Shown: positions 52,220 through 61,497, counted from the first letter of the stretch. The stretch: DNA of 64,000 nucleotides from Streptomyces bathyalis (GCF_015910445.1 NZ_CP048882.1:2976001-3040000), one strand, 5' to 3'. Made by a program: numbers and translations. The notes: a model not told the origin generated them from the sequence alone.

Positions 52220-53965
52220 TCACGCGCCCAGCAGCTTGCGCACGCGGTCCGACCCCACCGCCAGCAGCAGCGTCGGCAGCCTCGGCCCCGTCTCGCTGCC
52301 CACGAGCAGCTTGTAGACGAGCGCGAAGAACGACCGCTGCGCCACCTTCAGTTCGGGCGTCGGCTTGGCGTCCGGATCGATGCCCGCCTGCACCTTCGGC
52401 ACCCCGTAGACGAGCTGCGTCAGGCCTTCGAGCGACCAGTGGTCCTCCAGCCCGTCCAGCAGCAGACGCAGCGACTCGCGCTGCTCGTCCTCCAGCGACT
52501 CCAGCAGCACCGTGTCGGGCTCGTCCCGTACCCGCGTGCGCTGCTCCGCCGGGACCTGTGTGGTGATCCAGCGCTGCGCGCGGTCCAGGCGCGGGCGGAC
52601 CTCGTCGAGGGAGCGCACGGGACGCTCAGGATCCAGTTCGCTCAGAATCCGCAGCGTCTGCTGGTCGTTCCCCGCGGTCACGTCCACCACGGACGCGAGC
52701 GTGCGGTACGGCAGCGGGCGCGGCGTCGAGGGCAGCGGCCCGGCGGCCGTGGAGGAGGCGCGCAGATGCGCGGCAAGGTCCGCGGGCTGCGCGGTGCCGG
52801 CCGCGATCTTGCGCTCCAGGGCGTCCCACTCGTCGTAGGTGCGCTGGATCTCCTGGTCGAAGGCGACCTTGAAGGACTGGTTCGGCCGGCGGCGCGCGTA
52901 GAGCCACCGCAGCAGCGGAGCCTCCATGATCCCGAGCGCGTCGGCCGGCGTGGGCACACCGCCCTTCGACGACGACATCTTCGCCATGCCGCTGATCCCC
53001 ACGAACGCGTACATCGGGCCGATGGGCTGCTCGGCGCCGAAGATCTCCTTCACGAGCTGCCCGCCGACGACGAAGGACGATCCGGGCGACTGGTGGTCGA
53101 CGCCGCTGGGCTCGAAGATCACGCCCTCGTACGCCCAGCGCATCGGCCAGTCGACCTTCCACACCAGCTTGCCGTGGTCGAACTCGCGCAGCAGCACGGT
53201 CTCGCTGTGCCCGCAGCTGCCGCAGGTGTACGTCAGCTCGGTCGTCGCGTCGTCGTAGGCCGTGACCGTGGTGGTGTCACGCTCGCAGGCCGTGCAGTAC
53301 GGCTTGTACGGGTAGTACGCGCCGCCGCCCGCACCCGAGCCGTCGTCCTCGGCAGCGGCGCCCGAGCCCTCTTCGGCCTCGATCTCCGCGGCGTCCGGTT
53401 CGCTCTGCTTCTGCTTCTTCCCGCCGGAGGCGGAGGCGGCCTTGTCGAGCGTGCGGTAGCGGTCCAGCACCGCGTCGATGCGCTCCCGTTCGCGCATGGC
53501 GAAAAGGATCTGCTCGCGGTACGCGCCGGAGGTGTACATCTCCGTCTGGCTGATGCCCCGGTACTCGACGCCGAGCTCGGCGAGCGAGTCCGCCATCGCC
53601 GCCTTGAAGTGCTCGCCCCAGCTTCCGTGCGGGCTGCCGGGCGGCGCCGGCACGGAGGTCAGGGGCTTGCCGATGTGCTCGTCCCAGGAGGCGTCGACGC
53701 CCTCGACGCCGGCGGGCACCTTCCGGAACCGGTCGTAGTCGTCCCAGGAGATGATGTGCTCGCACGCCACGCCACGACGCTTGATCTCGTCGGCGACCAG
53801 GTGCGGCACCATCACCTCGCGCAGGTTGCCCAGGTGGATCGGGCCGGACGGTGAGAGCCCGGACGCGCAGACGACTGGTTTCCCGGGCGCGCGACGCTCC
53901 GCTTCGGCGATGACGTCATCGGCGATGCGGGAGACCCAGTCGGTCTCGACGGCGGTCTGAGGCAC
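52220..53965 (-). CDS. lysS: class I lysyl-tRNA synthetase
   Basis: A 581-residue class I LysRS, the archaeal-type enzyme also found in some actinobacteria. It charges tRNA-Lys. The HIGH motif appears as SGPIHLGN and KMSKS as AKMSSSKGG. A zinc-type Cys set is CTAC...CGSC in the middle. An acidic Ala/Glu/Gly-rich insert lies at about 225-255. The GTG at 53965 with GAAGGA about 10 nt upstream is preferred over a GTG three codons earlier that is too close to the SD. It is convergent with the DUF2637 gene. Confidence 0.93.
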   Translation of the reverse strand: MPQTAVETDWVSRIADDVIAEAERRAPGKPVVCASGLSPSGPIHLGNLREVMVPHLVADEIKRRGVACEHIISWDDYDRFRKVPAGVEGVDASWDEHIGKPLTSVPAPPGSPHGSWGEHFKAAMADSLAELGVEYRGISQTEMYTSGAYREQILFAMRERERIDAVLDRYRTLDKAASASGGKKQKQSEPDAAEIEAEEGSGAAAEDDGSGAGGGAYYPYKPYCTACERDTTTVTAYDDATTELTYTCGSCGHSETVLLREFDHGKLVWKVDWPMRWAYEGVIFEPSGVDHQSPGSSFVVGGQLVKEIFGAEQPIGPMYAFVGISGMAKMSSSKGGVPTPADALGIMEAPLLRWLYARRRPNQSFKVAFDQEIQRTYDEWDALERKIAAGTAQPADLAAHLRASSTAAGPLPSTPRPLPYRTLASVVDVTAGNDQQTLRILSELDPERPVRSLDEVRPRLDRAQRWITTQVPAEQRTRVRDEPDTVLLESLEDEQRESLRLLLDGLEDHWSLEGLTQLVYGVPKVQAGIDPDAKPTPELKVAQRSFFALVYKLLVGSETGPRLPTLLLAVGSDRVRKLLGA

Positions 53966-54173
53966 GTCCGGCACTTCCTTCTCTCTGCGCTGCCATGTCT
54001 GCGGGGCCCATTCTCCCACTGCGCCGAGCACGGTTTCACGGGGCTTATGGCAAGGAAGCCCGGGCGTCCACGCCAGGGAGGAATCGACTCCTGAGGTCGG
54101 CGGGGCGTACGGCCGTCGTGTCGCTGTATCGCAGGTCAGGGCGATTGCCAGTGGCCTCAGCCAGGTTCGCGGG

Positions 54174-54531
54174 GTGAAGCCGGTCGTGCACGTGAAGCTT
54201 CTTCCGTCGCCGGAACAAGCAGCGGCTGGAGGCAATCGTGCCTGCGGGGGACCTGGGCAAGCCCGCATCCGAGCGGCGAGTGAAAGCCGGGTCGAAGCCG
54301 ATCACCTTCCGCAGCCAGGCAGCTCAGCCCTTTGACGACCGGTGTTCGTCGTGGCAGCACGACGCATGCACGGTGAGTGTCTGGACGGTTCCAGGACGGC
54401 TGCGCGGTTTCCTTACGCGAGCCGGGTCGCAAGCCAGGCGCACGCGCTCGGCCGACCGCAGGCTTGCGCGCACGACCCGGCTTGCAGCGACCGGGCGGAC
54501 CAGCCCCGACCCTTCAGGGCCGGGAAGTTGA
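54174..54531 (+). pseudogene. TnpB (IS200/IS605-type) relic
   Basis: A decayed RNA-guided-nuclease-type transposon gene. The first piece (frame from GTG 54174) reads VKPVVHVKLLPSPEQAAA, the usual TnpB N-terminus. About 80 codons are missing. The frame then shifts, and 54238 onward reads AGDLGKPASERRVKAGSKPI, AQPFDDRCSSWQHDACTVSV and WTVPGRLRG, matching the middle of the TnpB N-terminal domain. The catalytic RuvC-like part is gone. The relic ends at a hairpin typical of the element's right end. It is non-functional as protein. Confidence 0.72.
54504..54524 (+). other. TnpB-element right-end hairpin (omega-RNA-like)
   Basis: CCCCGACCCTTCAGGGCCGGG folds as two 4-bp stems, CCCG/CGGG and CCCT/AGGG, around a TC loop with one mismatch. 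It is followed by GAAG and TTGAC. This closely resembles the CCCGCCCTTCAGGGCGGG right end of many TnpB elements, which is also the scaffold of their guide RNA. Here it is an isolated remnant. Confidence 0.6.
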
Positions 54532-54617
54532 CACGTAATACCGCGGCGACGGCCGGGGGGCCCGCGTGAAATACTCGTATTCCGACCCAACACCCACGTA
54601 CGGAACGGCTCGCATTC

Positions 54618-56393
54618 ATGCCCTCGGTCCCGTCGCTCGCCGCCACGCTCCACAAGCGCCTCGCGGAGGCCCTCTCGGCTGCCCTGCCGGAGGACACTCC
54701 CGGAGAGTGGATCGACCCCATGCTGCGACGCAGCGACAGGGCTGACTTCCAGGCCAACGGCGTCCTCGCGCTCGCGAAGCGCGTCAAGGCCAACCCGCGT
54801 GATCTGGCGGGCAAGGTCGTGGAAAGTCTGCCGCCGAACGAGGAGATCGCCTCCGCCGAGGTCTCGGGCCCCGGCTTCCTCAACATCGACGTCACCGACG
54901 CCGCCGTCCTCCGCAATCTCGCGGCCCGGCGCGACGACGAGCGGCTGGGCGTCCCGTACGGCGAGCAGCCCGGCACCACGGTGATCGACTACTCGCAGCC
55001 GAACGTGGCGAAGGAGATGCACGTCGGCCATCTGCGCTCGACGGTCATCGGTGACGCGATCACCCAGATCCTGGAACACCAGGGCGAGAAGGTGATCCGG
55101 CGCCACCACATCGGAGACTGGGGCACCCAGTTCGGCATGCTCATCCAGTACCTGGTCGAGCACCCGCACGAGCTGGACCACGAGTCGGACTCGGCCGACG
55201 CCAAGGACGAGGGCGAGGCCGCGATGACGCGCCTCAACCGGCTCTACAAGTCCGCCTATTCGGTCTTCGAGACGGACGAGGAGTTCAAGGCGCGGGCCCG
55301 GGACCGGGTGGTCTCGCTCCAGTCCGGCGACGAGGAGTCCCTCGCTCTCTGGCACAAGATCGTCGACGAGTCCAAGACGTACTTCCAGGGCGTCTACGAG
55401 GTGCTCGACGTCGAGATCCGGGACGAGGACATCGTCGGCGAGAGCGCCTACAACGACGGTCTGCAGGCCGTGGTGAAGGATCTGGAGTCCTCCGGCGTCG
55501 CGGTGCGCTCCGAGGGCGCCCTGTGCGTCTTCTTCGACGACGTGAAGGGCCCCGACGGCACGCCCACACCGCTGATCGTGCAGAAGTCCAACGGCGGCTT
55601 CGGCTACGCCGCGACCGACCTCGCCGCGATCCGGGACCGCATCGGCGAACTCGGCGCCGACACCGTCCTGTACGTCGTGGACGCCCGGCAGGCCCTGCAC
55701 TTCCGCATGGTCTTCGAGACCGCGCAGCGTGCCGGCTGGCTCCCCGAGGGCGCGGCCCGGCAGCTCGCCTTCGGCACGGTCCTCGGCAAGGACGGCAAGC
55801 CGTTCAAGACGCGGGCCGGCGCGTCGGTGCGGCTGGTGGACCTGCTGGAGGAGGCGACGCAGCGCGCGGCCCTCGTCGTACGGGAGAAGGCCCAGGACCT
55901 CAGCGAGGACGAGATCCAGGAGCGGGCCGCCCAGGTCGGCATCGGCGCGGTCAAGTACGCGGACCTGTCCAACTCGATGACGCGCGACTACGTCTTCGAC
56001 CTGGACCGGATGGTCTCCCTCCAGGGCGACACGAGCGTGTATCTCCAGTACGCCTACGCGCGCATCCAGTCCATCTTCCGCAAGGCGGGCGGCGAGAAGC
56101 CACAGGTGCACCCGACGCTGGAACTCGAGCCGCCGGAACGCGCGTTGGCGCTGCACCTGGACGAGTTCGGCGACACCCTGGCGGCTGTGGCCGAGAGCTA
56201 CGAGCCGCACAAGCTGGCCGCGTACCTGTATGAACTGGCCACGCTCTACAGCCCGTTCTACGAGAACTGCCCGGTGCTGAAGGCGGAGACGCCGCAGCTG
56301 GTGCAGAACCGGCTGTTCCTGTGCGACCTCACGGCCCGCACGCTCCGCCAGGGCATGTCGCTGCTCGGCATCCGCACGCCCGAGCGGCTCTGA
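54618..56393 (+). CDS. argS: arginyl-tRNA synthetase
   Basis: A 591-residue class I ArgRS. It has the N-terminal Add1 domain (about 1-110), then [23 protein letters not shown] with the HVGH (HIGH) motif, [18 protein letters not shown], and the C-terminal DALR anticodon-binding domain ([37 protein letters not shown] and ending in [10 protein letters not shown]). Length is normal. No SD is seen before the ATG. The KMSK loop is degenerate (GKPFKTRAG), as is usual in ArgRS. Confidence 0.96.
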   Translation: MPSVPSLAATLHKRLAEALSAALPEDTPGEWIDPMLRRSDRADFQANGVLALAKRVKANPRDLAGKVVESLPPNEEIASAEVSGPGFLNIDVTDAAVLRNLAARRDDERLGVPYGEQPGTTVIDYSQPNVAKEMHVGHLRSTVIGDAITQILEHQGEKVIRRHHIGDWGTQFGMLIQYLVEHPHELDHESDSADAKDEGEAAMTRLNRLYKSAYSVFETDEEFKARARDRVVSLQSGDEESLALWHKIVDESKTYFQGVYEVLDVEIRDEDIVGESAYNDGLQAVVKDLESSGVAVRSEGALCVFFDDVKGPDGTPTPLIVQKSNGGFGYAATDLAAIRDRIGELGADTVLYVVDARQALHFRMVFETAQRAGWLPEGAARQLAFGTVLGKDGKPFKTRAGASVRLVDLLEEATQRAALVVREKAQDLSEDEIQERAAQVGIGAVKYADLSNSMTRDYVFDLDRMVSLQGDTSVYLQYAYARIQSIFRKAGGEKPQVHPTLELEPPERALALHLDEFGDTLAAVAESYEPHKLAAYLYELATLYSPFYENCPVLKAETPQLVQNRLFLCDLTARTLRQGMSLLGIRTPERL

Positions 56394-56400
56394 GAACGCG

Positions 56401-56460
56401 CCGCCCCGGCCGGCCGACGGCCGGGGCGGAGGCGGCCGGCCGACGGCCGGGGCGGAGGCG
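56401..56460 (+). terminator. duplicated terminator hairpin after argS
   Basis: CCGCCCCGGCCG (56401-56412) pairs perfectly with 56418-56429 around a 5-nt loop. A 26-bp period then repeats the right part (56408-56434 and 56434-56460), giving a second hairpin. It separates argS from the convergent small membrane protein gene. Confidence 0.8.
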
Positions 56461-56480
56461 TTCCTGCTGTGCGAAATGCT

Positions 56481-56687
56481 TCAGCTGTAGGGAAGGTTGT
56501 CGCCCTGGTGGCCTCCGCCACCGCCCATCTGGGCCTTGTACTTCCACTGGTTGCTGTAAGGGTCCACGCCGGCGGCGACCCGTCCATCCGCGCTCAGACC
56601 GGTCCCCCGCTTCCTCCGCCTGGAGACGACGGCGGCCATGCCGATGAGAAGCGCTACGCAGACAACCAACGCGACGAACACGACCAT
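56481..56687 (-). CDS. 68-residue single-pass membrane protein
   Basis: A small protein with one helix (MVVFVALVVCVALLIGMAAVV), a basic stop-transfer RRRKRG, and a polar tail ending MGGGGGHQGDNLPYS. The ATG has GGGGGA 8 nt upstream. No domain is recognised. The coding bias and clear start argue that it is real. It is convergent with argS and lies downstream of the NACHT gene end on the same strand. Confidence 0.65.
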   Translation of the reverse strand: MVVFVALVVCVALLIGMAAVVSRRRKRGTGLSADGRVAAGVDPYSNQWKYKAQMGGGGGHQGDNLPYS

Positions 56688-56958
56688 CTGTTCATTCCCC
56701 CTGGGTACTTCTTGGTCCTTGGTCGTTCCGGACTCTTCACCACGCGTTCCCGGCGGCGGCGAGGCCGAAAGCTGATCTGAGGCAGATCAGAGGTTCCATT
56801 TGTGACGATTCCTCTCGGTCCTTGGTCCGTGAGGAGCTCGATGGCTCGGGACGGAAAGGTCCACCTCCGTGGATCGGCGACCGCCCCGACGTGCGCCCTC
56901 GGGGCTCGCCACACCGGTGAGACCCGGCCGGTGCAGCGGCCGAACCTGTTACCCCGCG
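56688..56958. other. 271-bp intergenic region with dyad and direct repeats
   Basis: No gene. CTGATCTG-agg-CAGATCAG (56772-56790) is a perfect 8-bp dyad. The 11-mer GGTCCTTGGTC occurs at 56714-56724 and 56817-56827. They may be regulatory sites for the small membrane protein, or the dyad may end the NACHT transcript. Confidence 0.5.
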
Positions 56959-59900
56959 TCATTTCCCGGGCGGCGGGAGTCGGTACAGGTGGGTCGCGCC
57001 GTCGAAGGTGGCCGCCAGTTGGTCGCCGTCCGGGCTCAGGGCCACTTCGTCGATGTAGTCGTACGTTTTGATGGGTGAGACGTCCATCTTCCGGCACTGA
57101 CTGTCCCAGAGGAGCACGGCCTTTTTCCGGGTGGCGATGAACCGTGTGCCGTGGGCGTCGATTCGTGGCATCGCCGATTCACCTCGGATTGTGCATCGGA
57201 GTTTGCCGCTCTTCAGGTCGCGCACCTCGGTTCTGTAATCGCGTTCCGAGCGAATGACAGACCTTATGAGTGTTTTCCTGTCATTCACGGCCGAGAGATC
57301 GCTCTCAAGCGACACTCCCCCCGGGGCCTTCAGGAGGGACTCCTTTCCTGCATCCACTTCCCGCGACAGCAGCTCCTCCCGCTCAGTCGCCATCATCAGG
57401 TAGCGACCCCCCGTGCTCAATATCACCTTGGCGGTGGGTGGTTCAGGGCCGTTCACGGGTTGAGGCGACCTCAGTCTCGCAGGACCGTTCCACGGAACTT
57501 CCCACGCCCTCGAGATGGGCTCGTCACTGCCCATATTGGGCTCGAGTAACACCGCGCCCTTCTCGCCCGTAGCAATTCCGCCGCCCTCATAAACGGGCGG
57601 TGCGTTAAGCCTCCCTGCCGTGACCCCTTCTCCCGTTTCGGTGTTCCACCGTCGCACAATTTTCTGGTCGTCAACCGTAATGAGGACGTGCTGTCCCGGT
57701 GGCCCGAACGCCATTGCCTCGACGTTGCCGGTGGGCAAGGTCGTGCGAGAGGTGTCCTCGGTCAGGGTCTGGTTGACGAGGAGGGCGCCTGTCGCGAACA
57801 CGGATACGGCGGCGGCAAATTGGAGGCGGCGTCGGCGGACGATCCGGGTTTGGAGGACCGGTTCACGATCTTGTGCCAGGGAGCGGCCGGCGAGACGTTC
57901 TTGTAGGCGGATGTGGCGGAATTGGTACTGGCCGCCGGACTGGCGCAGCAGTTGGCGCTCTCGGGCGTCGGCCAGGAACCGGGTGTAGCGCCAGGGCAGT
58001 TGGCCCTTTATCGCGAGGACGAGGTGGAGCAGGGCGAATCGTGGCCAGGCTCGGGAGAGGAGGATCAGAAGGGCGAGTACGGCACCGGGCAGCGCGGTGA
58101 CAGCAAGTGTCGGCAGGAGCCGGTCGTAGATGCCCGTCTCGATGGCCGTCTGGGAGGCGGCTTCGGTCAGGGACATCTTCGATTCCCCGGTCAGCGCCAG
58201 GACCGCGATGAGCGCGGTGGAGGCGGCTGCGCACAGCAGCGGGAAACCTGTGATCCCGAGGACGGTTCCGGCTAAGCCCGCACCCAGTACGGACGAGCTG
58301 CGGTCCTGGTTCAGCAGTCCCATGGGGGTGGTGCGAGTGGAGTGCTGGGGTGGGGTGTTGAACCAGTTGCGGACGGCGAAGGCCAGACCGATGGCGGTCG
58401 CGGCGCCCACGGCGACTGCGGTCAACCGGACGGAGAAGACCAGTGCCGTTGGAGACCATTGATCGCCGGCGGTCACGAGGACGCCGGCGGAGCCAAGCAG
58501 GGTTACGGCTACGAGCGATGTCAGGGCGAAGCCGGTGCGGAATCCGCTGCGCAGCCGGTCCAGGGAGCCGCGTAGGGCGAAGGATATGCGGCCCGGTGAC
58601 TGGTCCGGTGCCCCGTACCAGGTGAGCATCACCAAGACCGCCACCGTCACGCCGGTCCAGACGGGCCAATCGATCTGGTGCAAGTGGGCCGCCTTCTGCG
58701 CCGCTGTCACGGCAAGCAGGAAGATCAGCCCGACCCCGATGCCGATCAGGAGTCCTGTCCAGCGGGAGAGGAGGCGGCGGCTCATGCGCCACCACGCTAG
58801 GTCCCGTTCACGGTGCTGGTGAAGGTACGTGGCCAGGAACGTCAGCCACCGCTCCGCCTTCTGTGACTCCTCCTGCCACCTGCTGTCCGTCTGCTGGGGG
58901 AGGGTGCCGGGCGGTGGGGCGTATGCGGCGGGAATGGTGTGGTCGACGAGGTGGTCTTCGATGGCGTGCCGGCCGTCGAAGTCGAGGAGTTCGCGCGGGT
59001 CCCGGTCGCAGTTGCGGTAGACGCCCCGTGCGAGGGAGAGCGCCAGCGGGGTGGACAGCGCGGTGGCCACCTGCCCGTCGGGACGTTGCCGCAGTTGGGC
59101 GTAGACCGGTTCCCAGTCCACCCCGTCCGGCCAGTTGACCTCGGTCAGGTAGGCGATGGTGTCCGCCACGGACACCGGCGCCACCTCGACCACCGGCGCT
59201 CGGCGAAGTGGGGGTGAGCCGCCCTCGATCACGTCCTGGTACTCGACTGAGCGGCAGGTCACCACGACGCCGCGACCATCGCCGCAGGCCTCGTTGAGAC
59301 CCCGTACGGCGTTCCGGCGGGCCGCTTCGGGTATCTCGTCGAGCCCGTCGAGGACGGGCAGCAGCATCCGCCGGTTCAGCAGGAGGCGCGGGACCTGCGG
59401 TTGTCCGCCGTAGTAGGAGGTGGCCAGGGTGCCGACGATCCAGTCGTCCAGCGATTCGCTGACCGGGTCCCAGCCCGAGACGGACAGCAATACGGGGACG
59501 GGGGTGTGCGAGTCGCGGTCGGCCAACAGGCCGAGCGTCAGCATGATGGCCAGGACGGTCTTTCCGGCCCCCGGCTCTCCAAGGACCACCAGCCTGCTGC
59601 TGGGCACTTGCCGAAAGCCGGCCGCCAGCTGGGAAGCGGCGCGGTGGAAGTTCCCTTCCAGGCGCCCTTCGAGGGAGAGCCGCGTGACGCGCCCGGCCTG
59701 AGGCCCGACGACGGTCTCGGTCGGGGCGGTCACCGGTCGGGCGGTGGCCGCCCAGGACAGCGGGATCACTGCCGGGTCCCGCAACTGACGGTGCTCGACC
59801 TCGTCCGACCACTGCTCCCGCACCGTGGCCGCCAACTGGTCGGCGGCTTCGGCCGCGTCCGGCGGGGGTGGGCGCGGGGGAAGGAGCTGGGCGACCGCCG

Positions 59901-60093
59901 CCGCGAACGACCACAACCCGGCGAACATGCTCACGACACCGACCAGTTCCGCCTCAGCCTGTTCATTGGCCGTGAACAGCGCCCATGCCAGGTGGAGCGA
60001 CACGTAGGTGAATAAGGCGAACAGGATGAGCCGCGGCCAGCGGCGCCGCGCATGCTCGGGAATTCGTATCACCCGCAACACAGTGCCATGCAC
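56959..60093 (-). CDS. membrane-anchored NACHT NTPase with WD40-like C-terminus
   Basis: A 1044-residue STAND-type protein. Two N-terminal helices lie at about 20-40 and 50-70. The NACHT domain follows: Walker A GEPGAGKT (172-179), Walker B LLPVLDGLDEIP (244-255), sensor VVVTCRS (276-282). About six helices span 446-680. The segment GQYQFRHIRLQERLAGR (721-737) is the usual NACHT-family ending. A last helix lies at 758-774, followed by a beta-rich region with WD40-like ends: AMAFGPPGQHVLITVDDQKI...WNTETGE and DEVALSPDGDQLAATFDG. The start is GTG after GGGA. It is likely a sensor/switch ATPase. It lies 85 bp downstream of a DUF397 gene and the HTH/DUF5753 gene. Confidence 0.82.
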   Translation of the reverse strand: MHGTVLRVIRIPEHARRRWPRLILFALFTYVSLHLAWALFTANEQAEAELVGVVSMFAGLWSFAAAVAQLLPPRPPPPDAAEAADQLAATVREQWSDEVEHRQLRDPAVIPLSWAATARPVTAPTETVVGPQAGRVTRLSLEGRLEGNFHRAASQLAAGFRQVPSSRLVVLGEPGAGKTVLAIMLTLGLLADRDSHTPVPVLLSVSGWDPVSESLDDWIVGTLATSYYGGQPQVPRLLLNRRMLLPVLDGLDEIPEAARRNAVRGLNEACGDGRGVVVTCRSVEYQDVIEGGSPPLRRAPVVEVAPVSVADTIAYLTEVNWPDGVDWEPVYAQLRQRPDGQVATALSTPLALSLARGVYRNCDRDPRELLDFDGRHAIEDHLVDHTIPAAYAPPPGTLPQQTDSRWQEESQKAERWLTFLATYLHQHRERDLAWWRMSRRLLSRWTGLLIGIGVGLIFLLAVTAAQKAAHLHQIDWPVWTGVTVAVLVMLTWYGAPDQSPGRISFALRGSLDRLRSGFRTGFALTSLVAVTLLGSAGVLVTAGDQWSPTALVFSVRLTAVAVGAATAIGLAFAVRNWFNTPPQHSTRTTPMGLLNQDRSSSVLGAGLAGTVLGITGFPLLCAAASTALIAVLALTGESKMSLTEAASQTAIETGIYDRLLPTLAVTALPGAVLALLILLSRAWPRFALLHLVLAIKGQLPWRYTRFLADARERQLLRQSGGQYQFRHIRLQERLAGRSLAQDREPVLQTRIVRRRRLQFAAAVSVFATGALLVNQTLTEDTSRTTLPTGNVEAMAFGPPGQHVLITVDDQKIVRRWNTETGEGVTAGRLNAPPVYEGGGIATGEKGAVLLEPNMGSDEPISRAWEVPWNGPARLRSPQPVNGPEPPTAKVILSTGGRYLMMATEREELLSREVDAGKESLLKAPGGVSLESDLSAVNDRKTLIRSVIRSERDYRTEVRDLKSGKLRCTIRGESAMPRIDAHGTRFIATRKKAVLLWDSQCRKMDVSPIKTYDYIDEVALSPDGDQLAATFDGATHLYRLPPPGK

Positions 60094-60178
60094 GTGTCCC
60101 AGATCACTAAACGGGCCTGCGCGCGCCGTAACCGCCCAAAGGGAGTCGGATACGCGTCAGTTCCGAGCCCGCGGGCGG

Positions 60179-60385
60179 CTAACTCGCGGCAAAGCCCGTG
60201 AACGCACTCCAACTCGCCGCGCTGAACGCCAGTTGAGGACCGGCGATGTCCTTCGAGTCCCGCACGCGGACCCTGCCGGGGGCAACGGCCGCGACCTCGA
60301 CGCACTCCGGGCCGTCGTTGCTGCTGTAGCTGCTCCTGACCCATTCGGGCGTGGAGCTGTTCTCGGCAACGGACTTGAGTGTCAT
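60179..60385 (-). CDS. DUF397 small protein
   Basis: A 68-residue protein of the DUF397 family: WVRSSYSSNDGPECVEVAAV, VRVRDSKD and LAFSAASWSAFTGF. Such proteins are encoded next to HTH/DUF5753 regulators throughout Streptomyces and are thought to work with them, as described for the WhiJ-like pairs. It overlaps the regulator gene by 4 nt, so the two are co-translated. Confidence 0.92.
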   Translation of the reverse strand: MTLKSVAENSSTPEWVRSSYSSNDGPECVEVAAVAPGRVRVRDSKDIAGPQLAFSAASWSAFTGFAAS

Positions 60386-61319
60386 GTGTCTCCCAAGGCT
60401 CTTGCGACCAGGGCCAGGGACTCACTGGGTGTAAGCGCCTGCGCACGGATGATCCCATACCGCATCTCCAGGAGCTGGACTTCCTTCGGATCGGAGATCA
60501 GGCGGTTGGTGAGCTGGACTTCGGTGTGCCCCACCGCCGTACCACCCCTGAGCTTCAGCAGTTGGAACGGTCCGCCCATGCCTGCATGGTCGTCGCGGGC
60601 CGTAGGCATCACCTGGATGTTCACGTTCCGCAACTGACCCACCTCCAGCAGGCGTTGGAGCTGCCGCCTGAGCACAGCGCGACCTCCGACGGGCCGGTGG
60701 AGCGTGACCTCCTCCTGGACGAAGGTGAGCATCGGGGCGGTGCTGCCGCTGATGACCGCCTGCCGGGCCATGCGGGCGGCAACCTGCTGGTCGACCTCGT
60801 CGTCCCGTAGGCGGGCTTCCTCATCAGGAACAACGCCCGTGCGTACTCCTCCGTCTGAAGCAGCCCGTGCATGTTGTGGTTGGCGTACGCGCCGAGTTCG
60901 ACCGCCTCGGCCTCCAGCTTCGCCAGGTCCCGGACCTTCTTCGGGTACCGCGCCTCGGCGACGTCCTTCGACATCGCCGCGAGGATTCCGCCCGCGCCCA
61001 GCGCGTCGTCGGCAGCGGTCAGGAATTCCGCGCGTGGCACTCGCCGTCCGCGCTCCACGGACGAGACCTGGTCGAGGCAGTAGCCGATGGCGGCGCCGAG
61101 TTCGGCCTGCGTCATGGACGCCCGCTCGCGCCACAGCCTGACCAGCCGCCCGACGGTTCTCACGACCGCCGTGGTGTCGTCCGAGTCGTCCCCGTCCCGT
61201 ACCGGCCGCTCGGCCCCGTCCCGTACCGGCCACTCGCTGCCGTCCCGTACCGGCCACTCGCTGCCGTCCCGTACCGGCCGCTCGCTGCCGTCCGGTCCGC
61301 GTTCCGCGCCCTCGCTCAT
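60382..61319 (-). pseudogene. HTH/DUF5753 regulator, single-base frameshift
   Basis: The ATG at 61319 has GGAGG 5 nt upstream. The N-terminal half has four 8-residue repeats (SEWPVRDG type), then an XRE helix-turn-helix (LVRLWRERASMTQAELGAAIGYCLDQVSSVERGRRVPR). The start of DUF5753 runs to EEYARALFLMRKPAYG. The frame is then lost, and the rest of DUF5753 (DDEVDQQVAARMARQAVISG ... ARALGDT) continues in another frame to 60382. Adding one G at the GGG run at 60804-60806 (plus-strand CCC) restores one 312-residue protein. It is either a true mutation or a homopolymer sequencing error. Confidence 0.8.
61192..61287. repeat. 24-bp tandem repeat, four copies
   Basis: Four copies of ccgtcccgtaccggccactc-gctg (61192, 61216, 61240, 61264) with at most a few differences. 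They encode the octapeptide repeat PVRDGSEW/PVRDGAER at the N-terminus of the HTH/DUF5753 protein. There are no spacers, so this is not a CRISPR array. Confidence 0.88.
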
Positions 61320-61447
61320 GCCCGCCTCCGGTGCCCCGTGCCCACCCCTGCCCGTCCTGCTCAACCTGTGCCGGGGACGTACCGTCACGCGCCGGAACCG
61401 GTACACGGGCCGTACAGGCGGGGCGCGGCGCGGCCGGGGGACGGCCA

Positions 61448-61469
61448 CCCCAGGGCCTTCGACCTGGGG
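61448..61469. repeat. palindromic repeat core (intergenic copy)
   Basis: On the minus strand this reads CCCCAGGTCGAAGGCCCTGG followed by GG. The same core, with one variable base, occurs at 62034-62054 and 63266-63286. It lies in the 251-bp space between the HTH/DUF5753 gene and the flavoenzyme gene. Confidence 0.7.
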
Positions 61470-61497
61470 AGGCCCCCGTGTCCGGCGGGTAAGGGCG

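Larger units (their letters stand above)
53966..54617. other. 652-bp lysS-argS intergenic region
   Basis: The divergent space between the two synthetase genes. From about 54174 to 54531 it holds a TnpB relic with a right-end hairpin (listed separately). The first 200 bp (53966-54170) should carry the lysS promoter, but I see no clear elements. From 54532 to 54617 the argS leader lacks an SD. No T-box or other leader structure was recognised. Confidence 0.6.

Noticed and set aside
54324..56210. Minus-strand ORF (628 codons) opposite argS
   Set aside because: Shadow of the arginyl-tRNA synthetase; no SD, motif or domain.
61192..61287. Possible CRISPR array
   Set aside because: The 24-bp units are directly adjacent without spacers and keep the coding frame of a regulator, so this is a coding tandem repeat.
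60382..61319. Programmed frameshifting of the DUF5753 regulator
   Set aside because: There is only a GGG run and no visible stimulatory hairpin or slippery heptamer, so a simple indel or sequencing error is more likely.
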